Shown here in pieces: positions 1 through 10,353 of a stretch of 64,000 bases of DNA. Source of the DNA: Dehalococcoidia bacterium (GTDB lineage Bacteria; Chloroflexota; Dehalococcoidia; UBA2979); NCBI GenBank assembly GCA_029941115.1, contig JAPYRK010000009.1:1-64000 (forward strand), given 5' to 3'. A program made the position numbers and the translations under genes. The notes beneath the pieces were generated by a model, which did no database searches, was not told where the DNA came from, and saw only the letters and a program-made list of their open reading frames with translations. How positions within the stretch are numbered: the first letter of the stretch is position 1; every line of letters begins with the position of its first letter.

Positions 1-46
1 CTTCTAACCCTTCCATAATTTTTTTCTTTCCATTTCCGCATGTAAA

Positions 47-1894
47 TTACTCCACAGTCACTGTCTTGGCTAGATTTCGTGGCTGGTCAACATCTGCACC
101 GCGACGAGTAGCTATTCCATATGAAAATAATTGAAGCGCAACGACTGCTGGGATAGGAGATAAAATCGGGTCAATGTCTGGAACAATTAATGTGTCGGTC
201 GCTATCGCATCCATACTGGAATCGCCTTCGGACACCAGCGCTATTACTGCCCCCCCACGCGCCCGTATTTGCTGAATATTAGAGCGCATTTTGTCATGCA
301 CATCCCCTTGAGTACAGATCGCAAGCGTGGGCATTTGATCGTCAATCAAGGCTATCGGGCCGTGCTTCATCTCTCCCGCCGAATAGCCCTCGGCATGAAT
401 GTATGAAACTTCCTTAAGTTTGAGTGCTCCTTCCAAAGCCACTGGATACCCCAAACCTCTGCCCAAAAAAAGAAAATTATTACTCGCCGAATATTTCTCA
501 GCTAATTTATCAATTTCATCTGTGAAATTAAGTACGTTAGAGACAGCTGCCGGAAGCAAAAGTGCTTGGTGAACCTGTTCCTGTTCGACTTCAGGTTGAA
601 GCAGGCCGCGCTGCTTTCCCAAGAATAATGAAAGTCCGTGTAACGCAATTACTGAGGCAATCATTGTCTTGGTTGATGCAACCGCGATCTCGGGGCCGGC
701 ATGAAGCATGATTGTGGAATCAGCCAAGCGCGTGGTTTGTGACCCGACGGAATTAGATAATGTGATTTGCGGGCACCCAGCTCGCTGGGCCTCCTCCATA
801 GCAGCTAGCGTGTCGACAGTCTCACCTGACTGAGTAACGGAAATGACCAACGTTTTCTCATCCAAAAGTGGTCTTCGGTACCTGAACTCGGCAGAATTAT
901 CGACCTCGGTGGGAATTCGAGCAAACTGTTCTAGATAATGTCTGCCAATCATAGCCGCATGCATTGAAGTACCCATCCCGACAATCAAACACCTATTAAT
1001 TTCTTTCAAATTCTCAATACTAAATCGCTCATGATTAAGCTCCGAAGAAAGATCGATGGTTTCCGATGTACCAGAATATCTGCCTCGCATACCGTTTAAG
1101 AGCGTTTCGGGCTGTTCGTGAATCTCCTTGAGCATGAAATGCTTGTATGTGCCCTTCGCCGCGGTCACTGGATCAAGTGAAAGTCTCTCTGGTGATCTGA
1201 TCTTACGCTCACCGTCTGACGAAAATATCTCCACCACACTGGGCCGAATGTCCACGATCTCGTTGGATTCAAGAAAAATAAACTCCTGGCTATAAGGGAG
1301 AAGTGCAGACACATCAGAGGCAACTATCGATTCATCTTCACTAATGCCAATTACTAGTCCGCCAGCATTCCCCACGCGAGCTCCCACAAGCCGGTCCGGC
1401 TGTTGGCTATCAACCGCAAGAAACGAGTATGCACCCCTCGCTTTAGATAAAATAAGCTGCACTGCCTCCACAAGATCTAATCCTGCGTCTAAGCCACCCA
1501 CAAGCATATGAGCTAAAACTTCCGTATCGGTGTCCGAGCTAAATAACCCCTGCCCATACTGCTGCCTGAGATCTTCCCAATTTTCGATAATGCCATTATG
1601 GACAACCGCAACTCGACCAAACGGATCCAACTGGGGGTGAGCATTCTTCTCGGAAGGCACACCATGGGTGGCCCACCGCGTATGGCCAATTCCTGCTCTC
1701 GCGTCCGTCATCTCACCTTCAAGCTTTTTACTCAGTTCACGCAATTTTCCGCGAGCACGAATGACCTGCATATTAGTTTCGGTAAGCAAGGCAATTCCTG
1801 AAGAGTCATATCCACGATATTCCAAACGACTCAAGCTATCGAGTAATATCCTCGACGCGAATCTTTCCCCAGTGTAGCCAACTATTCCACACAC
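47..1894 (-). CDS. glmS: Glutamine-fructose-6-phosphate aminotransferase (isomerizing)
   Basis: Makes glucosamine-6-phosphate from fructose-6-phosphate and glutamine, the first step of amino-sugar synthesis for the cell wall. The N-terminal part is a class II glutamine amidotransferase (CGIVGY, then the HTRWATHG and HNGIIEN motifs). The C-terminal half holds two SIS sugar-isomerase domains and ends with the family-typical DQPRNLAKTVTVE tail. The open frame extends to a GTG at 1903, but a second GTG at 1894 directly precedes the nucleophile Cys, which must become the N-terminal residue after Met removal, and a GAGGTGG ribosome site lies 5 bases before it. I therefore start at 1894 (615 aa). 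No glmS-ribozyme-like leader is apparent in the short divergent gap to the next gene. Confidence 0.97.
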   Translation of the reverse strand: MCGIVGYTGERFASRILLDSLSRLEYRGYDSSGIALLTETNMQVIRARGKLRELSKKLEGEMTDARAGIGHTRWATHGVPSEKNAHPQLDPFGRVAVVHNGIIENWEDLRQQYGQGLFSSDTDTEVLAHMLVGGLDAGLDLVEAVQLILSKARGAYSFLAVDSQQPDRLVGARVGNAGGLVIGISEDESIVASDVSALLPYSQEFIFLESNEIVDIRPSVVEIFSSDGERKIRSPERLSLDPVTAAKGTYKHFMLKEIHEQPETLLNGMRGRYSGTSETIDLSSELNHERFSIENLKEINRCLIVGMGTSMHAAMIGRHYLEQFARIPTEVDNSAEFRYRRPLLDEKTLVISVTQSGETVDTLAAMEEAQRAGCPQITLSNSVGSQTTRLADSTIMLHAGPEIAVASTKTMIASVIALHGLSLFLGKQRGLLQPEVEQEQVHQALLLPAAVSNVLNFTDEIDKLAEKYSASNNFLFLGRGLGYPVALEGALKLKEVSYIHAEGYSAGEMKHGPIALIDDQMPTLAICTQGDVHDKMRSNIQQIRARGGAVIALVSEGDSSMDAIATDTLIVPDIDPILSPIPAVVALQLFSYGIATRRGADVDQPRNLAKTVTVE

Positions 1895-1990
1895 TTCTGC
1901 CACCTCAAATCAATCAGCTATCATCCCCTGCACTAATTTCCTATCATGTAAATTATATCCACTAACCAAGAATTGGACGGAGTTGCCCCT

Positions 1991-2896
1991 ATGGAACAGA
2001 AAGACCAGATAATCGAAATTCCGGATAGTCTCCTTCATCACATTTATAAGTATGACCAATCGCTTCCACTCCTTGCGACGAGCGAAGAAGAATTAGTGAT
2101 TGATCCCACCACAAGGTCCCAGAGCAACGCTCTAAAATCTGAAAGAGTGACGTTCAGCAGTACTCATGATCAGCGGGTTCTGGCCACCATTACTCGGGCA
2201 AATAGGGACGAAATCTCCCCTGCAATAATTTTCCAACATGGATCCACCCCGCTGGGGAGGTTTTCCTGGTCAAACAGACAAAAACTCATCCACGACTGGG
2301 CACTAAATGGGCTCACTGTGGTCGCAGTAGATGCATATGGGTTCGGATCGCGAGAGCTTCCGGATGACCGCGGCCGATTAAGACCTCAGCGCCCAGATCT
2401 TCTCTTCAGAACTCGGGACCAAAGGATACAAGCAGTTCAAGATTTAATGAGAACAGTAGATTATCTGCAGGAAAGAGATGATATCGACTCGAATTGCATC
2501 GGATACCTCGGGATTTCAATGGGTACCCGAGTCGGGGTGCCATTTATGGGACTTGATACACGAGTGAAAGTTGGCGCTTTTTTCGTCGGAGGCTCGGGCT
2601 CTTATGCAAGATTCGACACCAGTGACAAAGAGTGGGAGCATCTGGCGGCGGACGAAATCATGTCGTTCAATTTGACTGATCCCGCTAGATTTGCTGGACT
2701 GACGGCGGGACGCGAAACTCTTTGCGCAAATGGGAAAGGTGACCTTCTAGTGGGGCCGGCCGCAGCAGAGCGTCTACAAGATGCCTTCTCTGAGCCCCAT
2801 ACGAATATCTGGTTTGATGGAGGACACGGAGAAACGCCAGATCTAGTGTTCCAGCAAGCGCGAGAACTTTTCACTAAAGCGTTCACGTCTAACTAG
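1991..2896 (+). CDS. Alpha/beta hydrolase, dienelactone-hydrolase-like
   Basis: A cytoplasmic alpha/beta-fold hydrolase of about 300 aa with unknown substrate. The nucleophile elbow reads GISMG (Ser in GxSxG), the oxyanion region QHGSTPLGRF lies before it, and the catalytic His is probably in GGHGETPD near the C-terminus. There is no signal peptide. The frame is open from a TTG at 1973, but the ATG at 1991 has GGAG eight bases upstream, so I start there. It is transcribed divergently from glmS and stands alone. Assignment to the dienelactone hydrolase/acyl-peptidase-like group is by overall pattern only. Confidence 0.8.
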   Translation: MEQKDQIIEIPDSLLHHIYKYDQSLPLLATSEEELVIDPTTRSQSNALKSERVTFSSTHDQRVLATITRANRDEISPAIIFQHGSTPLGRFSWSNRQKLIHDWALNGLTVVAVDAYGFGSRELPDDRGRLRPQRPDLLFRTRDQRIQAVQDLMRTVDYLQERDDIDSNCIGYLGISMGTRVGVPFMGLDTRVKVGAFFVGGSGSYARFDTSDKEWEHLAADEIMSFNLTDPARFAGLTAGRETLCANGKGDLLVGPAAAERLQDAFSEPHTNIWFDGGHGETPDLVFQQARELFTKAFTSN

Positions 2897-2916
2897 CTTT
2901 CTACAACTAGAATTAT

Positions 2917-3168
2917 CTAGAAGTCCAATCCGTCAAAGTCATCTAAATCATCGAGACTATAGTCTTCTCCTAAAAAGTCCTCAGGCTCGCCATCGCCCAA
3001 AGCGGCATTTGGTGCAGCGTCTTGCAAAACGGATACGCGCTGCCAGACGACTCGCTGCCCTAAGTTGCTGCATAACGGACAAACTGCGTCAGTATCCCGA
3101 TCAGCAACCTTTCGCATCAAGTCAAACTTCTTTAAACACGTTTCACACTTATATTCGTACATTGCCAT
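2917..3168 (-). CDS. FmdB-type zinc-ribbon protein
   Basis: A small protein of 83 aa. It begins with the FmdB/CxxC_CXXC_SSSS pattern: MYEYKCETC then CPLC, giving two CxxC pairs that should bind one zinc. The C-terminal 35 residues are very acidic (repeated Asp and Glu) and likely disordered. FmdB-family proteins are often annotated as regulators of amidase or formamidase genes, but their role is not established in general. It lies 14 bases after ppdK on the same strand, so it is probably co-transcribed with it. Confidence 0.8.
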   Translation of the reverse strand: MAMYEYKCETCLKKFDLMRKVADRDTDAVCPLCSNLGQRVVWQRVSVLQDAAPNAALGDGEPEDFLGEDYSLDDLDDFDGLDF

Positions 3169-3182
3169 ATCAACACCTCACT

Positions 3183-5897
3183 TCAACTAGCCGCAAACTC
3201 AATTGCAGCTTGGGCTGCTGCCAATCTTGCTATAGGAACACGATATGGAGATGCGGATACGTAATTCAAGCCGATACTATGACAAAAATATATTGAAGAT
3301 GGATCTCCGCCGTGCTCACCACAGATTCCCATCTTGAGATCAGGTTTTCGCTTTCGTCCGGCCTCAACGGCTTGAATAATTAATCCTCCAACACCGTCTC
3401 GGTCAATCTCAACGAATGGGTCATTCGTCAAAATACCTTTCGCCAGATAGTCTGGCAGAAATTTACCGACGTCATCCCGTGAGAAACCAAACGTAGTCTG
3501 TGTTAGATCATTTGTGCCAAACGAAAAAAAGTCGGCATGCTCGGAAATTTCGCCGGCTACTACACAGGCTCTTGGAACCTCGATCATCGTACCAACCAGA
3601 AATTCAATTTCACAGGCTCGTTCTTGCAACACGATCTCAGCAGTCTCGTATATTAAAGTTCGTAGTTGTTGGAGTTCAGACCCGAGTCCCACCAAAGGAA
3701 TCATTATTTCAGGCTCAACATCAACACCTTCTGACATAAGATCACACGCAGCTTCAATAATTGCTCTCGTCTGCATTTGATATATCTCCGGATATGTAAC
3801 GGCTAGACGTACGCCCCTATGTCCAAGCATCGGATTAACTTCTTCCAACGCATGAACTCGACTAGTCAATTCGTCTACCGAAATATTCAAGGCATCAGCA
3901 AGTTCGCTAATGTCCGAGCTAGACTGGGGGAGAAATTCGTGAAGCGGTGGATCCAATAGTCGAATTGTCACTGGAAAACCGGACATTGCGCGCAAAATTC
4001 CCGTAAAATCATCCCGCTGATGGGGAAGTAATTCTTCAAGAGCACTGATTCTTTCCACGTCGCTTCCAGCTAATATCATTTTACGAACCGAGTGAATTCG
4101 ATCTGCCGCAAAAAACATATGCTCTGTCCTGCACAAACCAATTCCCTCAGCTCCAAACTCACGAGCTTTTTTCGCGTCGCCCGGGGTGTCAGCATTTGCT
4201 CGAATACGCAGGGACCGACCAGCATCCACCCAGCTCATAACCTCGTCATACTCAATCGGTGGGACGGCCTCCGTTAGAGTCGCCGATCCGAGAATTACTT
4301 GACCAGTGCCCCCATCAATCGAAATAACATCGCCTTCTTTGACAACGAGTGTCCCGCTTGAGCTCTCAATTGAGAATTGAGACTTTTGATAATCAATTCG
4401 AAGGTCATTACAGCCCGTAACGCAGGGTAAACCCATACCGCGAGCGACCACAGCAGCATGAGAAGTCATACCACCCCTAGCGGTTAAAATTCCTTTCGCT
4501 AGATTCATCCCATCAATATCTTCTGGGCTAGTCTCATCTCGAACGAGAATCACATCCTTGTCTTCGGAAGCCAGTCTGACAACATCTGTTGGGCTAAAAA
4601 CCACCATTCCGACTGCCGCGCCAGGTGCCGCAGCCAGACCGCTAGCAATTACTTCCTGTTCAATGGGTTGCTTAAAAATAGGGTGAAGCATTTCGTTCAG
4701 CTGGTTTGGATCCAACTTCCTAAGTGCATCATTCTCAAGTAATATGCCTTCCTTCACCAAATCAGCACAGATTTTAACCATAGCCGCTCCAGATCTCTTT
4801 CCCGATCTAGCTTGGAGAATCCAGAGTTTACCTTGCTGCATAGTAAACTCAATATCCTGCATATCATGGAATGATTTCTCCAACAGATCACAGGCGCTTG
4901 CCAGTTCAGCAAAGACTTCAGGCATTGTTTCCTCAAGGGAATTTCCATCTAGACTCGTGTCTGGTTCGGCCAAGAGTGGCTGTGGCGTGCGAATGCCTGC
5001 TACAACATCCTCACCCTGTGCGTTAACCAAATATTCACCAAACAACCGATTTTCACCTGTTGAAGGGTTTCGCGTAAATAAAACACCAGTCCCCGAGTCA
5101 TTCCCAAAATTTCCAAATACCATTGCTTGAACGTTCACGGCCGTACCCCAACTGGAGGAGTACCCATTGATAGATCGATAACTCACCGCACGCGGTGTGT
5201 CCCACGACTCGAACACTGCGCCAATCGCCCCCCATAACTGATCTGTAACATTATCCGGAAATGATTGCCCAGATCTCAAAAAAATAAGTTCTTTAAATTC
5301 TGTAACAAGCTCGCGTAAATCTAGTACAGAAAATTCAGTATCCTGCTGGATATTCCGCTCAATTTTTTTTGCATTAAGAATCATTTCGAAGGGATCCTGA
5401 TCGGTTTCTGTTAACTTTCCGACACCCATGACTACATCGCCATACATTTGAACAAATCTTCGATATGAGTCATAGGCAAAGCGCGCATTTTTGGTTGCAG
5501 TAGCCAGGCCTTCAGCCGTTTCGTCGTTAAGTCCAAGGTTTAAAATAGTGTCCATCATGCCAGGCATCGATACTCTGGCTCCCGATCGGACAGAAAGTAA
5601 GAGTGGATTACCTGGATCGCCAAAAATTGCCCCTGAGATTTCTTCAATCCGTGCCAGACCTAGGGAGACTTCAGTCGACAGTTCGCTTGGAAAGGTTCTT
5701 CCATTAGCAAAATATGAGTTACAGACATCCGTGGTGATGGTAAATCCAGGCGGCACAGGTATTCCCAACCTACTCATCTCAGCAAGCCCTGAGCCCTTTC
5801 CACCAAGCAAATTACGATCCACAGAGCTCGCGCGCCCATCGCCAAAACTATGAACTAATGGTTCGCTCACCAGATCAGATACTTTATCAACTACCAT
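3183..5897 (-). CDS. ppdK: Pyruvate, phosphate dikinase
   Basis: Interconverts pyruvate + ATP + Pi and PEP + AMP + PPi. Domains are in the usual order: an N-terminal ATP-grasp nucleotide-binding domain (GGKGSGLAEM at its start), a central swivelling domain with the phospho-accepting His in GGMTSHAAVVAR (about residue 480), and the C-terminal PEP/pyruvate TIM barrel ending with CGEHGGDPSS. The frame opens at 5939, but the ATG at 5897 has a GGGGG ribosome site six bases before it, giving 904 aa, close to the family norm. The fmdB-like gene follows. With a TCA-type aconitase nearby it could serve gluconeogenesis or PPi-linked glycolysis. Confidence 0.96.
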   Translation of the reverse strand: MVVDKVSDLVSEPLVHSFGDGRASSVDRNLLGGKGSGLAEMSRLGIPVPPGFTITTDVCNSYFANGRTFPSELSTEVSLGLARIEEISGAIFGDPGNPLLLSVRSGARVSMPGMMDTILNLGLNDETAEGLATATKNARFAYDSYRRFVQMYGDVVMGVGKLTETDQDPFEMILNAKKIERNIQQDTEFSVLDLRELVTEFKELIFLRSGQSFPDNVTDQLWGAIGAVFESWDTPRAVSYRSINGYSSSWGTAVNVQAMVFGNFGNDSGTGVLFTRNPSTGENRLFGEYLVNAQGEDVVAGIRTPQPLLAEPDTSLDGNSLEETMPEVFAELASACDLLEKSFHDMQDIEFTMQQGKLWILQARSGKRSGAAMVKICADLVKEGILLENDALRKLDPNQLNEMLHPIFKQPIEQEVIASGLAAAPGAAVGMVVFSPTDVVRLASEDKDVILVRDETSPEDIDGMNLAKGILTARGGMTSHAAVVARGMGLPCVTGCNDLRIDYQKSQFSIESSSGTLVVKEGDVISIDGGTGQVILGSATLTEAVPPIEYDEVMSWVDAGRSLRIRANADTPGDAKKAREFGAEGIGLCRTEHMFFAADRIHSVRKMILAGSDVERISALEELLPHQRDDFTGILRAMSGFPVTIRLLDPPLHEFLPQSSSDISELADALNISVDELTSRVHALEEVNPMLGHRGVRLAVTYPEIYQMQTRAIIEAACDLMSEGVDVEPEIMIPLVGLGSELQQLRTLIYETAEIVLQERACEIEFLVGTMIEVPRACVVAGEISEHADFFSFGTNDLTQTTFGFSRDDVGKFLPDYLAKGILTNDPFVEIDRDGVGGLIIQAVEAGRKRKPDLKMGICGEHGGDPSSIYFCHSIGLNYVSASPYRVPIARLAAAQAAIEFAAS

Positions 5898-5981
5898 CCA
5901 AGCCCCCAGATGAAAAAATAGTTTCGTACAAGTCTTCAAGTTTTGTACAACTGGCTCAACTCATTCAAAACGAATGCGTTC

Positions 5982-6009
5982 AGCATAAGTGCTTAACCTT
6001 AACCGTCAA
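5982..6009 (-). promoter_or_regulatory. Possible promoter for ppdK
   Basis: On the minus strand, TTGACG (6009-6004) and TATGCT (5987-5982) are separated by 16 bases, about 85 bases before the ppdK start. The -35 box is good and the -10 box matches four of six consensus positions. Inferred only from sequence similarity to the housekeeping sigma consensus. Confidence 0.3.
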
Positions 6010-6013
6010 TAAA

Positions 6014-6041
6014 TTGACTCGTAAAGCTAGAATCTTATATT
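6014..6041 (+). promoter_or_regulatory. Probable promoter for the 6133 gene and dnaG-rpoD
   Basis: TTGACT (6014-6019) and TATATT (6036-6041) are separated by 16 bases on the plus strand, a close match to the housekeeping sigma consensus. It would give a leader of about 85 bases for the gene at 6133 and may drive dnaG and rpoD downstream. It nearly overlaps the proposed divergent ppdK promoter. Confidence 0.45.
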
Positions 6042-6132
6042 ATCCCCTTGCAAAATATATTAGTCCTATGCGTTAATTGCTAAGTTATAAATATATCTCA
6101 CTGTATTTCTATTCTAATCATAGAGTGGACTT

Positions 6133-6588
6133 ATGAATAATCCTAAAGAGACCGATATGACCGAGCCCGAAAATATTTCTTCCAAGCTGATAAATGATCT
6201 CGAAACGTCTAGAGTGAATCTAATGGCCATACTGAAAACGGTTACCGAACCGGACTTCCTCACCGGCCTGCCTGGGGAATCGGTAGTCGGTGAGCAACCA
6301 GAAGACTCTATCGTTACCCTACTTGTTCGTCTTGCCCATCAAGAGGAAAAAAATGTCCGCCTTAGCGAAGAAAAGATTCCAAATATTACCGAGCCACCCC
6401 AGGCAATTCACTATTTGCTCGGAGTTCGCTGGGACACAAATCGAACTATTAAAAACAACGCTATCTCCCCTAGCCTAGAGATAATCATTCAAAAGATAGT
6501 CGATCGTGAAAATGCTGCAGCAAAAAAAATCGCATCTCGACCGCCGACGGTTAGAGCCGTACAAATACCAATAATCGATACAAACTAG
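6133..6588 (+). CDS. Hypothetical protein, possibly DinB-like
   Basis: A protein of up to 151 aa that I do not firmly recognise. The first 80 residues are helical, and the segment TLLVRLAHQEEKNVR resembles the metal-binding helix of DinB/YfiT-like four-helix bundles. The C-terminal part lacks the second and third histidines that family would need, so the assignment is weak. Start is uncertain between ATG 6133 and ATG 6157; neither has a strong ribosome site. It lies 63 bases before dnaG on the same strand and may be in that operon. Confidence 0.6.
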   Translation: MNNPKETDMTEPENISSKLINDLETSRVNLMAILKTVTEPDFLTGLPGESVVGEQPEDSIVTLLVRLAHQEEKNVRLSEEKIPNITEPPQAIHYLLGVRWDTNRTIKNNAISPSLEIIIQKIVDRENAAAKKIASRPPTVRAVQIPIIDTN

Positions 6589-6651
6589 ATTAATTGGTCA
6601 GAAAAAAAATCAAACCGTAACCTTTATCTGTCTCTGGTGTAGTACTTACTG

Positions 6652-8532
6652 ATGAGTAATAGCGAAGCCTTCGAAATCAAAAGCCGATTGAACATAGTCG
6701 ACGTAGTCAGTCGCTACGTACCCGATCTAAAACAGACTGGGTCTACGTGGAAGGCCTGTTGCCCATTTCACCAGGAAAAGACTCCCTCCTTCGTAGTTAA
6801 TTCAAATAAAGACTTCTGGTACTGCTACGGGGCTTGTTCAACCGGTGGGGATGTGCTCAGTTTTATTCAAAAAATTGAGTCTAGTACTTTCGATGAGACT
6901 CTAAATATAGCTGCTGAGATGGCTGGGGTTGAAAGACGAGTTTATTCGCAAGTCGATCAGAGTCGACGTGATGAATACGAACGACTTTTGGCGATTAATG
7001 AAACTGCGTCAAGCTTCTTTCAAAAATCATTACACACACCAAATGGCTCCATTGCTCTGAAATACCTTGACGAGCGAGGTGTTAGCTCCGACTCCATAAA
7101 ATTATGGGAGTTGGGATACGCGCCAGGGAACCGTAACGAACTGATTGACCTGCTGCACGGCAAAGGATTCTCTGATTCAGATATCGTGGCCGCTGGTCTT
7201 GCCACCGAGCAAGATTATGGGACTCGCATTCTTTTTTCAGACAGACTCATGTTTCCAACCAGAGACGATCGCAACAGACTTATCGGATTTGGAGCGAGAG
7301 CGCTAGGAAATGATTCGCCGAAGTATCTCAATACTCCTAAAACCGTATTGTATGAAAAAAGATCGACTTTGTATGGTGTGAGTCAAGCTGCGGCTAGCCT
7401 GAAAAATATTAATTCCGCTAAGAAGAAACAAGCGATAGTTGTTGAAGGTTATATGGACGTAATCTCTAGCCATGCGGCTGGATTCAAAACGGTAGTCGCA
7501 TCGAACGGTACCGCAATCACTAAAGATCAAATGGACCTACTCAAGCGCAGCTGCAAAACTATAGTTTTCGCTCTCGACGCTGACGAGGCCGGAGCTAAAG
7601 CAGCTCTTAGGGGTGCAAGCTCCGCCGGTGGCTTGAACTATGAGCAGCTCAGTATTCAGCAAGGAAATGAATTTGAAAAAGGCGTAAATGTGCTCATAGC
7701 GACTCTCCCGACAGGTGAAGATCCTGACTCGCTGATTAAGAAAAGTCCAAGTACATTTTCTAGTTGTATCGAAAGTGCAAAGCCACTTTTGGATTTTCTG
7801 ATTGACCAGCTAATGTCTCAACCAACCGGCGATGCATACCAAAGAAAAGAATCTATAGAACAAATTTTGCCCTATATAGCTGCCACACAAGACGAATTAT
7901 TGCGCGCGCCAGCCCTACGTCGACTATCGCGGTATGCCGAGATTGAGCCAAGTCTTCTCCGAAAACGATTAGAAGCTCTGGGCAGTACCCCAAGGGTGGT
8001 TACTAGTGAACCGAATCCACAGAGACCAAAAAACTCTTCTGGAACTGGTCTTAATGGGGAATCTCAGCTACTGGCCATATTAATACAGCGTCAGGGTGCC
8101 CGAGAATGTGGCTTAGGTATCGAAGATAACTTCTTTGAAGAAGCGCTTAATCGGGCGGTATTTCTCGCATGGACAGAAATGGCAGAAATAGGAACTGATC
8201 AAACACCCAGCAACCAAAACTCAGAAATCAACATGGCGAGTATGCTGGTAATATCGGAGAGAGCACAAGAGCTGCGAACCATTATTTTGCCAGATTATGA
8301 CGAGAAAGATTTGCCCGTACTTATTGAAGGTATGAGAAATGGTATTCAACTACGCAGGGAACAATCCAGACTCCGCACGGAAGCACTTAATCTTGCCGAT
8401 GCGAAAACTGCTACGAGACTAAGTGACGGTGAATCGACTAATAACGATATTGATAAACAGTGGAATTCGGTAATGAATCGCATTCGACAAAGTTCAAAAA
8501 CACAGGAGAAATTATCGACAAAAAATAATTAA
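6652..8532 (+). CDS. dnaG: DNA primase
   Basis: Synthesises RNA primers for lagging-strand replication. The N-terminal CHC2 zinc-binding domain is visible (CCPFHQEKTPSF, ligands C37 and H40, then C58 and C62). Note that the last two Cys are spaced CYGAC (CxxxC) rather than the CxxC of E. coli DnaG. The catalytic core and Toprim domain follow (VVEGYMDVI and FALDADEAGAKA). The C-terminal part (about residue 430 on) is a DnaB-interaction-like region. The length of 626 aa is normal. It is followed 39 bases later by rpoD, a common dnaG-rpoD arrangement. Confidence 0.96.
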   Translation: MSNSEAFEIKSRLNIVDVVSRYVPDLKQTGSTWKACCPFHQEKTPSFVVNSNKDFWYCYGACSTGGDVLSFIQKIESSTFDETLNIAAEMAGVERRVYSQVDQSRRDEYERLLAINETASSFFQKSLHTPNGSIALKYLDERGVSSDSIKLWELGYAPGNRNELIDLLHGKGFSDSDIVAAGLATEQDYGTRILFSDRLMFPTRDDRNRLIGFGARALGNDSPKYLNTPKTVLYEKRSTLYGVSQAAASLKNINSAKKKQAIVVEGYMDVISSHAAGFKTVVASNGTAITKDQMDLLKRSCKTIVFALDADEAGAKAALRGASSAGGLNYEQLSIQQGNEFEKGVNVLIATLPTGEDPDSLIKKSPSTFSSCIESAKPLLDFLIDQLMSQPTGDAYQRKESIEQILPYIAATQDELLRAPALRRLSRYAEIEPSLLRKRLEALGSTPRVVTSEPNPQRPKNSSGTGLNGESQLLAILIQRQGARECGLGIEDNFFEEALNRAVFLAWTEMAEIGTDQTPSNQNSEINMASMLVISERAQELRTIILPDYDEKDLPVLIEGMRNGIQLRREQSRLRTEALNLADAKTATRLSDGESTNNDIDKQWNSVMNRIRQSSKTQEKLSTKNN

Positions 8533-8571
8533 CTGGAAACTTTGAATAGCAAACACAAGAGAGGTTAAGGC

Positions 8572-10308
8572 ATGACAACACAAGTATTTACAGGCGATAA
8601 TCCGATTGACACCACCGAAGAAGGACTTGAGGAACTTCTAGCCAGAGGGCGTCGAAATAAGAACAATACGGTCTCGGTTGAAGAAGTGCTACAGGTCATG
8701 CCAGAAACGGACGGGCGTGATGAAAAGTTACGTTCAATCGTGAGCCGACTCCAGGAGAATGGAGTTACCGTACGAGCTGAAACTACTCCGAGCACTGCGG
8801 GAGACGAAGATGCTGAGGCCGCAAGACGGGTCATAGCTGAAGCCACTTCGTTAGAAGATCCTGTTCGACTCTATTTACGTGAAATCGGAAAGGTTGAGTT
8901 GCTCACGGCTGCTGACGAGAAACGCCTCTCCAGATCGGTAGAGCAACGTGAGCTTGTTCGAGAAATTGCGGAATCTTGGGATGACGAGTATGGCGACGAG
9001 CCCACTCCAACCGAAATGTTCTGTGAGCTCATCCATAGATTTGAAAAATCAAGAAAAGTTTATGACACTATCACTGCATATTTAGTGGCACACAGATCTT
9101 TGAAGCCCAAACAAAATGTCTTTACTAGAGTAAATGACTCAATTTTTCGTGAGGCTGTGGACGGCAATCTAGATGAGCAAGTAATTACATCAATCGCAAA
9201 AAATGTGAAAGTCCACAGTGTGCTCGAGCGGCATGCAAAGCGAGAATTCGAGGAAGCAAAACTCAGGCTCGCTCGTGATGGTGCTACAAAGACAAAAATT
9301 AAGAAAGAAATGGAACGTCGCCGAAAGAAATCTCATAAGCCTGGGGCTGAGGCAGAACTCAGACTACTTTCAACTATTAGCGACATCCTAGTGATGGAAA
9401 TGAATGAGGCAAGGGAATTTGATCGAGAAAGCGCATTCGATCTTGGCTGTAATTTTTCGGGCGGTGAGCGAGCTTTTTTCAAGGCTCCTCACGCTGTTGC
9501 TGAAGAGATTGCAAACACAAAAGGTAGTATCGCATCTGTTGACAAAAGCTTGAAGCGACTATTTGCGAAGATTATAGCGGAAGGTAATGCCGCTGAGCGC
9601 GAATTAATGGTCGCAAACCTACGATTAGTTGTTTCGGTGGCGAAAAAATATATTGGCCGAGGTATGGCTCTTCTTGATTTAATTCAAGAAGGAAATATTG
9701 GTCTAATACGAGCTGTCGAAAAATTTGATTATCGAAAGGGTTACAAATTTTCCACCTACGCCACCTGGTGGATTCGTCAGGCCATTACTCGAGCGATAGC
9801 TGACCAGGCACGAACTATTCGAATACCTGTGCACATGGTTGAAACCATTAACAAACTTACTCGTTTCCAAAGACGTTTGGTGCAAGAGTTCGGAAGAGAG
9901 CCTACGGCTGAGGAATTAGGCAAGGAGCTTGAAATAGAGCCAGAACGAGTTCGAGAAATATTTAAAGTCTCTCGTGATCCTGTCTCACTGGAAACGCCTG
10001 TCGGCGAAGAGGATGATTCACACCTCGGTGACTTTATTGAAGACCCGAGTGCGCCAGCCCCACAGGAGGCGGCATCTAATCAATTGCTCAAGGAACAGGT
10101 TATTGAGGTCCTATCAACGCTCACTCCCAGGGAAAGAAAAGTCCTAGAGCTGCGATTTGGAATCGAAGACGGCCGATCTCGCACACTCGAAGAAGTGGGA
10201 AAAGAATTTTCGGTCACAAGGGAACGTATCCGTCAAATTGAGGCTAAGGCCTTGAGAAAACTCAGACATCCTTCGAGGAGTACTCGCCTAAGAGATTATT
10301 TAGATTAA
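8572..10308 (+). CDS. rpoD: Primary RNA polymerase sigma factor (sigma-70)
   Basis: The principal sigma factor, directing RNA polymerase to housekeeping promoters. An N-terminal region 1.1-like segment is followed by region 1.2 ([16 protein letters not shown]). After a charged non-conserved insertion come region 2 ([19 protein letters not shown], then the [12 protein letters not shown] melting motif), region 3, and region 4 with its helix-turn-helix ([19 protein letters not shown]) near the end. The 578 aa length fits a group 1 factor with an insertion. A GAGG ribosome site precedes the ATG. It directly follows dnaG. Confidence 0.96.
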   Translation: MTTQVFTGDNPIDTTEEGLEELLARGRRNKNNTVSVEEVLQVMPETDGRDEKLRSIVSRLQENGVTVRAETTPSTAGDEDAEAARRVIAEATSLEDPVRLYLREIGKVELLTAADEKRLSRSVEQRELVREIAESWDDEYGDEPTPTEMFCELIHRFEKSRKVYDTITAYLVAHRSLKPKQNVFTRVNDSIFREAVDGNLDEQVITSIAKNVKVHSVLERHAKREFEEAKLRLARDGATKTKIKKEMERRRKKSHKPGAEAELRLLSTISDILVMEMNEAREFDRESAFDLGCNFSGGERAFFKAPHAVAEEIANTKGSIASVDKSLKRLFAKIIAEGNAAERELMVANLRLVVSVAKKYIGRGMALLDLIQEGNIGLIRAVEKFDYRKGYKFSTYATWWIRQAITRAIADQARTIRIPVHMVETINKLTRFQRRLVQEFGREPTAEELGKELEIEPERVREIFKVSRDPVSLETPVGEEDDSHLGDFIEDPSAPAPQEAASNQLLKEQVIEVLSTLTPRERKVLELRFGIEDGRSRTLEEVGKEFSVTRERIRQIEAKALRKLRHPSRSTRLRDYLD

Positions 10309-10353
10309 TGTATATTTTCAAACAAAGGTCAATCTAAAGTGACAAGGTATCAA

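Noticed and set aside
1895-1990. glmS ribozyme or riboswitch upstream of glmS
   Set aside because: The gap to the divergent gene is under 100 bases and I saw no recognisable pseudoknot core; it cannot hold a full glmS ribozyme.
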